This document shows positions 1 through 5,649 of a stretch of DNA of 7,298 nt, piece by piece. Below the pieces are notes generated by a model. That model was not told the DNA's origin. It saw nothing but the letters and a program-made list of their open reading frames with translations, and did no database searches. The position numbers were made by a program, and so were the translations under genes. Each line of letters begins with the position of its first letter. The first letter of the stretch is position 1. The stretch is from Bacteroidales bacterium UBA4459 (GTDB lineage Bacteria; Bacteroidota; Bacteroidia; Bacteroidales; F082), in NCBI GenBank assembly GCA_002389465.1, contig DGOT01000248.1, positions 1-7,298 on the forward strand, given 5' to 3'.

Positions 1-1103
1 ACAATAAAAGTGAGTAAATAAACAATGAGTAAACCGACAACACCCCCCATCATCGACAAAAAGATCGCTTCAAACAGAAACTGTAATAATATGAAATAGT
101 TTTTAGCACCCAGCGATTTTTGTATACCGATTTGTGTGGTTCGTTCTTTTACCGAAACAAACATAATATTGGCAATCCCGAATCCTCCTACAAGTAATGA
201 AAAACCACCGATGATCCAGCCAACCAAAGCAATAACGGCAAAAAGTTCGTCAAAGCCTTTGCTAATAATATCGGTTTCGTTAATCGCAAAATTATCGTCA
301 GCTTTTGGGGGCAATTTTCTGACCGACCGCATAATAGCTGTCAACTCATCTTTCATTTGCTCGTTGGATATGTTTGGTTTACCCTTAACGATAATTGTCG
401 CACTGATATGTTTTATGTCCACCACATTACGGGCGTAGTTAACGGGTATTAAAATCCAGTTATCGTTGGAGTTACCAAAAACATCTTCTCCCTCCTTCTT
501 AATCACCCCGATGACTTCTATTCTCTTTCCGAAAATTTTAATCTTCTTACCAACGGCATTCTGCCCCTGAAAAAGTTGTTCGGTAATTTCGGCACCTATA
601 ATTGCCAGATTTTTCCCTGCATGTGCTTCGGCAGCTGTAAAATATCTACCTTCCTGCAAATCAAAAGGCATCACCTTGTTATAGTCGTGCGAAACAGCAA
701 CTACAGGCACATCGTCAATCGAAGTGATATTTTTTTTCTGGATATTAGAAACGGTACGGCTAACATTGAACATAAAAGCTGCAGCCTCAACGGTGTTACT
801 CCGCCGTTTCAGTTCGGTCATTTCACTTACTTTCGGTTCGGGTCTTTGGTAATACTTCCACCAGGGGTAATTTCCACCTCCCATCATCCAGGGCCATTTC
901 TGAATAAACAAAACGTTGCTGCCTAACGAATTGATCTCGGATTTAATTTCATGTTCCAGGCTGTCAAATACCGTAAAAACAGCAATAATGGAAAAAATAC
1001 CTATTGTAATACCCAACAAGGAAAGAAAAGTCCTGACTTTATTAATGATTAATGCATTAACAGCAAAATAAAAACTTTCAATAATCAGTTTCAGGATAAC
1101 CAT
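1..1103 (-). CDS. MacB/FtsX-type ABC transporter permease (C-terminus cut by window edge)
   Basis: This is the inner-membrane permease of an ABC exporter of the MacB/LolE/FtsX class; the ATPase would be a separate protein, and the substrate cannot be told from sequence. The reading frame is open for 367 codons from the ATG at 1103-1101 to the window edge. Residues about 26-46 form the first membrane helix (LSLLGITIGIFSIIAVF). A large periplasmic MacB_PCD domain follows, with a WPW...YPWW stretch at 70-82 that I associate with Bacteroidetes members. The FtsX domain starts near residue 285 with a glycine-rich helix. The cytoplasmic loop VKERTTQIGIQKSLGAK (318-334) is the family hallmark, and a third helix runs to the edge. 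Family members are about 410 residues long, so some 40-50 residues including the fourth helix are missing. The gene diverges from purH. No good Shine-Dalgarno precedes the ATG. Family assignment is firm; the physiological role is unknown. Confidence 0.93.
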   Translation of the reverse strand, partial: MVILKLIIESFYFAVNALIINKVRTFLSLLGITIGIFSIIAVFTVFDSLEHEIKSEINSLGSNVLFIQKWPWMMGGGNYPWWKYYQRPEPKVSEMTELKRRSNTVEAAAFMFNVSRTVSNIQKKNITSIDDVPVVAVSHDYNKVMPFDLQEGRYFTAAEAHAGKNLAIIGAEITEQLFQGQNAVGKKIKIFGKRIEVIGVIKKEGEDVFGNSNDNWILIPVNYARNVVDIKHISATIIVKGKPNISNEQMKDELTAIMRSVRKLPPKADDNFAINETDIISKGFDELFAVIALVGWIIGGFSLLVGGFGIANIMFVSVKERTTQIGIQKSLGAKNYFILLQFLFEAIFLSMMGGVVGLLIVYLLTFI

Positions 1104-1252
1104 GTATGTATTATTTCGGTGTTATCAGGAAGTATCTGAAAAGAAGAATAAAACCTGAAAAATATCTGAGTAAAATTATAATAAGTTTTAATTAATTCAT
1201 GTTATTTTGCAGTATAGTATTTACCGTTCTGTAAAATTAAAAATAAAACACT
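1104..1252. other. AT-rich divergent intergenic spacer between the permease gene and purH
   Basis: This spacer must hold the starts of both the leftward permease transcript and the rightward purH transcript. Near-matches to the Bacteroidetes -7 box TAnnTTTG exist: TAAGTTTT at 1182-1189 on the plus strand and TATTTTTC (1164-1157) on the minus strand. None is perfect or has a clear TTTG partner about 20 bases upstream, so I do not call a promoter. TATCTGA occurs twice (near 1133 and 1163). I see no small ORF with coding character, no tRNA and no riboswitch-like fold, and no obvious PurR-type operator. Confidence 0.5.
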
Positions 1253-2767
1253 TTGAAAAAGATTAAAAACGCCTTAATTTCAGTTTATTACAAAGATGGG
1301 CTCGAAAAAGTGCTCAAAAAACTAAATGAACACGGAGTGCACATATTTTCCACAGGAGGAACATATGAGTTTATTAAAGAAAAAGGATATGAAGCCCGTA
1401 CAATTGAATCGGTAACTTCTTATCCCTCGATACTGGGGGGCAGGGTGAAAACATTACACCCGAAAGTATTCGGTGGAATTTTAGCACGGCGGGACACTAC
1501 TGGTGACCAGCAGCAGGTGAAAGAGTACCAGATTCCGCTGTTTGATCTTGTAATAGTTGATCTTTACCCATTTGAGGAAACCGTGAAAAGTACTACGGAT
1601 GAAACAGAAATTGTCGAAAAGATAGATATCGGTGGAATTTCACTGATTCGCGCCGCCGCTAAAAATTATAAAGATGTTCTTGTTATTCCGTCATCGGCCA
1701 TGTATGGTGAACTGTTAGAATTACTGGATCATGATAAGGGAACAACTACCCTGGAAGAGAGAAAATACTTCGCAGCACAGGCATTTAATATCAGCTCTCA
1801 TTACGACACCCTGATTTTCAACTGGATGAATCCGGGCAACATACGCGCATTCAAACAAAATTTTGCACAACCACACGAACTCCGGTACGGAGAAAACCCA
1901 CATCAAAAAGGAATCTTTTACGGCGACCTGGATGAGGTTTTCGAACAATTGCACGGCAAAGCCATTTCGTACAATAATTTACTCGACCTGGATGCGGCCA
2001 TGCACCTGATCAATGATTTTGAGGAGACTACGTTTGCCATTATCAAGCACAACAATGCCTGCGGTCTGGCGTCAAGGGAAAACCTTACCGTTGCCTGGAA
2101 AGATGCTTTGGCAGGTGACCCCGTATCGGCATTTGGCGGTGTGTTGGTAACTAATAAAACAATCGACGAAGAAACAGCAGCCGAGATCAACAAAATATTT
2201 TTCGAGATCATTATTGCTCCGGATTACGATGAAAAAGCATTCGAAATCCTAAAGACCAAGAAAAACAGGATCATTCTTAAAAAGAAATCGTATCAGTTTC
2301 CAGGGTTTCAATACCGCTCGTTGCTCAATGGTGTATTAACACAAGATAAAGACCTGGTTACCGAAACGCCGGATGACTTGAAGACGGTGACAAAAAAATC
2401 GCCATCGAACAAAGAAGTGGAAGACCTGCTGTTTGCCAACAAAATTGTAAAACATACCAAATCGAACACCATCGTTTTGGCAAAAAACAAACAACTTGTA
2501 GGTTCTGGAACCGGGCAAACATCCAGGGTGGACGCATTAAAGCAGGCGATTGAAAAAGCCAAGGCATTCCAGCTAGAACTGAGCGGGGCTGTTATGGCTT
2601 CCGATGCTTTCTTTCCCTTTGCCGACTCGGTGGAAATAGCTGACAAAGCAGGTATTACAGCGGTGGTGCAGCCGGGCGGATCTATAAGAGATGCCGACTC
2701 TGTCAGCTACTGTGACAGCCATGGTGTAGCCATGGTATTCACCGGTAAAAGACATTTTAAACATTAA
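1253..2767 (+). CDS. purH: bifunctional AICAR transformylase / IMP cyclohydrolase (PurH)
   Basis: PurH catalyses the last two steps of de novo purine synthesis in the cytoplasm: formylation of AICAR with 10-formyl-tetrahydrofolate, then ring closure to IMP. It has 504 residues, near the family's usual 500-530. The N-terminal MGS-like cyclohydrolase domain (about 1-145) shows STGGT (33-37), GGRVKTLHPKVFGG (62-75), DLYPFEETV (103-111) and KIDIGGISLIRAAAKN (123-138). The transformylase half shows LRYGENPHQ (210-218), YNNLLDLDAA (240-249), the catalytic Lys265-His266 pair in IKHNNACG, AFGGV (293-297), SDAFFPFADSV (450-460) and QPGGSIRD (473-480). No motif is missing. The start is TTG: an in-frame TAA lies at 1244-1246, only two codons upstream, and the first downstream codons already match the conserved N-terminus (KKIKNALISVY). 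A probable terminator overlaps the stop codon, and mreB follows 71 nt downstream. Confidence 0.98.
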   Translation: MKKIKNALISVYYKDGLEKVLKKLNEHGVHIFSTGGTYEFIKEKGYEARTIESVTSYPSILGGRVKTLHPKVFGGILARRDTTGDQQQVKEYQIPLFDLVIVDLYPFEETVKSTTDETEIVEKIDIGGISLIRAAAKNYKDVLVIPSSAMYGELLELLDHDKGTTTLEERKYFAAQAFNISSHYDTLIFNWMNPGNIRAFKQNFAQPHELRYGENPHQKGIFYGDLDEVFEQLHGKAISYNNLLDLDAAMHLINDFEETTFAIIKHNNACGLASRENLTVAWKDALAGDPVSAFGGVLVTNKTIDEETAAEINKIFFEIIIAPDYDEKAFEILKTKKNRIILKKKSYQFPGFQYRSLLNGVLTQDKDLVTETPDDLKTVTKKSPSNKEVEDLLFANKIVKHTKSNTIVLAKNKQLVGSGTGQTSRVDALKQAIEKAKAFQLELSGAVMASDAFFPFADSVEIADKAGITAVVQPGGSIRDADSVSYCDSHGVAMVFTGKRHFKH

Positions 2768-2791
2768 AAGTCTTATTTTAAGGCTTTTTTT
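2766..2791 (+). terminator. Probable rho-independent terminator of purH
   Basis: A 9-bp stem pairs 2766-2774 (AAAAGTCTT) with 2780-2788 (AAGGCTTTT), with one G-U pair and a 5-nt loop. The T run 2785-2791 serves both as the 3' arm and as the U tract. The 5' arm begins inside the purH stop codon. The stem is AT-rich with only two G-C pairs, so termination may be partial and some read-through into mreB is possible. Confidence 0.55.
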
Positions 2792-2838
2792 GAATATTTT
2801 AGTAGTTTCGTGAAGAAGAATATAACAAAAGAAGAGTT

Positions 2839-3861
2839 ATGGGATTGTTTTCGTTTTTAACCAAAGAAATTGCCATCGACCTGGGTACAGCTAATACCAT
2901 TATTATATATAACGATAAAGTGGTGGTCGATGAGCCGTCAATTGTAGCCATTGAAAGAAATACCGGAAAGATTATTGCTGTTGGGAAAAAAGCGATGATG
3001 ATGCATGGCAAGACACATGAAAACATCAAAACAATCCGACCGCTGCGCGATGGAGTGATTGCTGATTTCGAGTCGGCAGAAGTGATGATACGTGAAATGA
3101 TCAAAATGGTGGGTATCAGAAATTCTATTTTTCCACCGGCCTTACGTATGGTAGTGTGTATTCCTTCCGGCATAACGGGCGTTGAAGAGCGCGCAGTGAA
3201 AGATTCGGCTGAACAAGCCGGAGCTAAGGAAATCAGATTGATACATGAACCTATGGCCGCTGCGATAGGCATTGGTATTGACGTACTCGAACCTACCGGA
3301 AATATGATTATCGACATTGGTGGAGGTACAAGTGAGATTGCTGTTATTGCCCTTGGCGGAATTGTGAATAACACATCCATCAGGATTGCAGGCGATGATT
3401 TTAATGCTGATATAGAAGAGTACATGCGTAAAAATCATAACATCAATATCGGCGAGAGAACTGCAGAAAAAATTAAAATAGAAGTAGGTTCCGCTATCCC
3501 GGATCTTGAAAACCCACCTGATAATTATGCTGTACATGGCCGCGATATGCTTACCGGAATTCCTAAAGAGATAATAGTTAATTACAAAGAAATAGCTACT
3601 TGCCTGGATAAATCTATATCAAAAATAGAGGCAGCTGTTTTAAATGCTCTGGAAAACACACCTCCCGAATTATCAGCGGATATTTACAGAACCGGAATTT
3701 ATCTTGCCGGCGGCGGCTCTATGATACGCGGACTTGATAAACGGCTCCATGCCAAAACAAAATTATCGGTACATGTAGCCGAAGATCCGTTAAGAGCAGT
3801 AGCCAGAGGAACAGGAATAGCATTAAAGAATTTTGATAAGTTTCTGTTTCTTATCAAATAA
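2839..3861 (+). CDS. mreB: rod shape-determining protein MreB, actin-like ATPase
   Basis: MreB polymerises on the inner face of the cytoplasmic membrane and directs the lateral cell-wall synthesis machinery. It has 340 residues (E. coli about 347). The amphipathic N-terminus MGLFSFLTKE fits membrane attachment. The actin-fold nucleotide motifs are complete: phosphate-1 IDLGTANT (13-20), the HEPMAAAIG stretch with the likely catalytic Glu137 (136-144), phosphate-2 IDIGGGTSE (158-166) and the adenosine motif AGGGSMIRGL (290-299). A purine-rich GAAGAG (2831-2836) lies just before the ATG. Only a weak promoter candidate, TAGTTTCG at 2803-2810 (one mismatch to TAnnTTTG, no clear -33), lies between the purH terminator and this gene. 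It is first in an mreB-mreC-mreD operon. The last 27 nt before its stop codon are a perfect inverted repeat (3832-3858). Confidence 0.98.
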   Translation: MGLFSFLTKEIAIDLGTANTIIIYNDKVVVDEPSIVAIERNTGKIIAVGKKAMMMHGKTHENIKTIRPLRDGVIADFESAEVMIREMIKMVGIRNSIFPPALRMVVCIPSGITGVEERAVKDSAEQAGAKEIRLIHEPMAAAIGIGIDVLEPTGNMIIDIGGGTSEIAVIALGGIVNNTSIRIAGDDFNADIEEYMRKNHNINIGERTAEKIKIEVGSAIPDLENPPDNYAVHGRDMLTGIPKEIIVNYKEIATCLDKSISKIEAAVLNALENTPPELSADIYRTGIYLAGGGSMIRGLDKRLHAKTKLSVHVAEDPLRAVARGTGIALKNFDKFLFLIK

Positions 3862-3879
3862 CAATCTTTATAAGAAACA
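3832..3879 (+). promoter_or_regulatory. Overlapping alternative hairpins at the mreB/mreC junction
   Basis: Hairpin A pairs TTTGATAAG (3832-3840) perfectly with CTTATCAAA (3850-3858) across a 9-nt loop and lies entirely in the last mreB codons. Hairpin B pairs TGTTTCTTAT (3845-3854) perfectly with ATAAGAAACA (3870-3879), and its loop contains the mreB stop codon. The two share 3850-3854 and cannot coexist. The 3' arm of B covers AAGAAA (3872-3877), the only purine-rich ribosome-binding candidate 9-14 nt before the mreC ATG. Hairpin B could therefore hide mreC initiation unless a ribosome finishing mreB, or hairpin A, opens it. The pairings are visible in the sequence; the regulatory role is inference, and both stems are AT-rich and weak. 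Confidence 0.35.
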
Positions 3880-3885
3880 TTCAGA

Positions 3886-4698
3886 ATGCGCACACTCATT
3901 GTTTTTTTGTGGAAACATCAGTTTTTTGTGCTTTTTATCATTCTTGAAGCCCTTTCTCTAACATTATTTGTTAACAGTTATTCGTACCATAGGTCGCTAA
4001 CCTCTTCAACAGTAAATGATGTTACCGGAATTATTTATATGGCTTACGACAACGTTGCCGGTTATTTTGGTCTGAGGGAGGAGAATAAAAAATTGGTAAA
4101 TGAAAACACACAATTAAAAAATGTGCACCATATTAACATATCGGAAACTGATACACAATTTACAGTTCGCGACAGTCAGTATTATTACCGGTCTGCCAAG
4201 GTGATCAGCAGCAGCGTGAACCGGCAAAACAACTATTTGCTGCTAAATAAAGGAAGCAAACAGGGTATGAAAACTGAAATGGGCGTTGTCTCGTCTACGG
4301 GCGTGGCGGGCATTGTTGTCGGTGTTTCACCAAATTTTTCTTATGCGATGTCGCTTCTGCATCATAATATGAGAGTAAGCGCCCGGATAAAGAAAAATAA
4401 CCACCTGGTAAATATACTATGGGATGGTATGGATTATCGGAGGGGCCGGGTGGTAGATATCCCTTCCCACATCCAGCTGAACGAAGGTGATAGTATCGTA
4501 ACCAGTGGAAACTCACTGGTGTTTCCCGAAGGTGTTTTGATAGGAACGGTCAGTAAATATCTGCACAGTACAAATAAAGATTTGAGTGAAGCCATAATCA
4601 ATTTCAGCACCGATTTTAATAGCATGAAGTATGTATATACAATTGAAAACCGGGTGAAGAAAGAGGCGGATACATTAATGTTAAAATACGTTGAATAA
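3886..4698 (+). CDS. mreC: rod shape-determining protein MreC
   Basis: MreC is a single-pass inner-membrane protein whose periplasmic part assembles into filaments and activates the PBP2-RodA peptidoglycan synthase in the elongasome. It has 270 residues, shorter than E. coli MreC (367) but usual for Bacteroidetes. A short basic N-terminus precedes one membrane helix at about 12-30 (QFFVLFIILEALSLTLFV). A coiled-coil stretch spans about 50-80 and includes LREENKKLVNENTQLKN (63-79). The paired beta-barrel MreC domain then shows NYLLLNKGSKQGM (116-128), GVVSSTGVAGIVVGVSPNFS (133-152) and GDSIVTSGNSLVFPEGVLIG (201-220). The C-terminus after residue 255 is short and charged. It starts 24 nt after the mreB stop and ends 21 nt before mreD, so the three are almost certainly co-transcribed. 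The ribosome-binding region lies inside a possible hairpin. Confidence 0.96.
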   Translation: MRTLIVFLWKHQFFVLFIILEALSLTLFVNSYSYHRSLTSSTVNDVTGIIYMAYDNVAGYFGLREENKKLVNENTQLKNVHHINISETDTQFTVRDSQYYYRSAKVISSSVNRQNNYLLLNKGSKQGMKTEMGVVSSTGVAGIVVGVSPNFSYAMSLLHHNMRVSARIKKNNHLVNILWDGMDYRRGRVVDIPSHIQLNEGDSIVTSGNSLVFPEGVLIGTVSKYLHSTNKDLSEAIINFSTDFNSMKYVYTIENRVKKEADTLMLKYVE

Positions 4699-4719
4699 GT
4701 ATAATCTGGGTTATCCGAA

Positions 4720-5238
4720 ATGAGCAATTTGTATGTAAGAAATATAGTTCGTTTTTTGTCGCTGGTTCTGTTTCAGGTGCTCATCTTGAACCACATGAAC
4801 CTGAGCGGCTATATTAATCCTTACATATATATTCTTTTCATTTTGCTATTGCCTGCACGTATCAACAAAAGTATGTTGCTGCTTTTTGCTTTTTTAACCG
4901 GTCTGACAATTGATTACTTCGGAAATACATTAGGCCTGCATGCTGCTGCAACTGTTTTTATGGCCTTTACACGGCTATCTGTCATCAAAGTGTTTTTTAA
5001 TAATGTAGAGTTTCTTACCGGCGATGAGCCAGGCTTTGCTAAAATTAAGGCAGGCGGCTTTTTAAAATATGCGTTAGTTTTGGTTTTTATTCACCACAGT
5101 GCATTGTTTATACTGGAAGTTTTTGATTTTCACGAATTTCTGAACACACTATCCCGCATTGCCCTAAGCACACTGGTTACTACGGCAATGATCATGATTA
5201 TTATGTTGGTTTTTACACCTGTAAAACGTAAAAATTGA
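4720..5238 (+). CDS. mreD: rod shape-determining protein MreD
   Basis: MreD is a small polytopic membrane protein that works with MreC in the elongasome. It has 172 residues, the usual size. Hydrophobic segments at about 8-25, 33-46, 50-68, 72-92, 115-134 and 145-166 predict five or six membrane helices. INPYIYILFILLLPARI (32-48) and TIDYFGNTLGLHAAATVFMA (63-82) are recognisable MreD signatures, the second with the conserved D...N.LG.HA pattern. The protein ends in a basic tail (KRKN). No Shine-Dalgarno is visible before the ATG. It is the last gene of the mre group: 48 nt downstream the convergent tatA ends, so mrdA and rodA, which often follow mreD, are absent from this locus. Confidence 0.94.
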   Translation: MSNLYVRNIVRFLSLVLFQVLILNHMNLSGYINPYIYILFILLLPARINKSMLLLFAFLTGLTIDYFGNTLGLHAAATVFMAFTRLSVIKVFFNNVEFLTGDEPGFAKIKAGGFLKYALVLVFIHHSALFILEVFDFHEFLNTLSRIALSTLVTTAMIMIIMLVFTPVKRKN

Positions 5239-5286
5239 GACCCGATTTAGCAAATTAGACAAGGGAAAACATAAAGAAGTTAAACG

Positions 5287-5520
5287 TTATTTATCGGTTT
5301 TCTTTTCGGGTGTACCAGGCTTTTCTTCCGTTTCCTTTTTTTCATCCTCACCACCAATTCCTTCTCTGAATTCTTTGACGCCTTTTCCGATACCCCGCAT
5401 TAATTCCGGTATTTTGCGCCCGCCGAATAAAAGCACGATAACTACTACAATAATAATAATTTCGGGAGTTCCAATCCATCCGGCCTGCTGAATCGTATCT
5501 ATATTGGCAAAGAAATTCAT
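5287..5520 (-). CDS. tatA: twin-arginine translocase TatA/TatE family subunit
   Basis: TatA forms the membrane component that lets the Tat system export folded proteins across the inner membrane. It has 77 residues. A 17-residue N-terminal lead precedes one membrane helix (about 18-32, TPEIIIIVVVIVLLF). Next come the FGGRKIPEL hinge (32-40: Phe32-Gly33, Pro38) and an amphipathic helix, MRGIGKGVKEFREGIG (41-56). The tail is highly charged and Lys/Glu/Pro-rich. Glu20 sits where E. coli TatA has Gln8 and TatB has Glu8, so TatA and TatB character cannot be separated by that residue; the short tail favours TatA. The helix is partly encoded by a short (AAT)4 tract at 5449-5460 (ATT on the coding strand). 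No tatC is nearby. The gene is monocistronic in view, converges on mreD and has a good promoter match 27 nt upstream. Confidence 0.95.
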   Translation of the reverse strand: MNFFANIDTIQQAGWIGTPEIIIIVVVIVLLFGGRKIPELMRGIGKGVKEFREGIGGEDEKKETEEKPGTPEKKTDK

Positions 5521-5546
5521 GTTGTTACTGTATTAAAGTTACCATA

Positions 5547-5576
5547 CAAAGATAATACATTTAAGAAATAAACAAG
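5547..5576 (-). promoter_or_regulatory. Bacteroidetes-type promoter of tatA
   Basis: Read on the minus strand, TATCTTTG (5554-5547) matches the Bacteroidetes -7 consensus TAnnTTTG perfectly. CTTG (5576-5573) lies 18 bp upstream and is a three-of-four match to the -33 TTTG element. Transcription would start near 5541, giving a leader of about 20 nt before the ATG at 5520. Confidence 0.65.
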
Positions 5577-5616
5577 AAACCTTTTTCTCTTCGGCCGTTA
5601 ACTAAACAGGAATAAA

Positions 5617-5624
5617 TATATTTG
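5617..5624 (+). promoter_or_regulatory. Candidate -7 box for the arginine deiminase gene
   Basis: TATATTTG is a perfect match to TAnnTTTG, 25 nt before the ATG at 5650, so the leader would be about 20 nt. No convincing TTTG lies 18-23 bp upstream (that region is GC-richer, TCGGCCG), so the promoter may be weak or activator-dependent. With the tatA promoter it makes a divergent pair in a 129-nt spacer. Confidence 0.5.
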
Positions 5625-5649
5625 CCATGTCTAAGAGTAAAAACCTTTA

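Noticed and set aside
136..926. Two plus-strand open frames (136-438 and 576-926) at the left end
   Set aside because: They are antisense to the MacB-type permease, whose hallmark motifs read without interruption on the minus strand.
2799..3425. Long minus-strand open frame (208 codons) opposite mreB
   Set aside because: The plus strand encodes MreB with all its actin-fold motifs. The antisense frame is compositionally biased (Ile/Ser/Pro-rich), matches no family I know and arises from codon bias.
4701..4706. TATAAT before mreD as a promoter
   Set aside because: Bacteroidetes primary sigma factor prefers TAnnTTTG. There is no partner -33 element, and the gene sits in a tight operon.
5211..5226. 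Hairpin TTTTAC-ACCT-GTAAAA at the end of mreD as a terminator
   Set aside because: It is a 6-bp AT-rich stem inside the coding sequence with no T tract after it on either strand.
5449..5460. (AAT)4 tract in tatA as a phase-variation repeat
   Set aside because: It is short, in frame (trinucleotide) and simply encodes a run of isoleucines in the membrane helix, so slippage would not switch the gene off.
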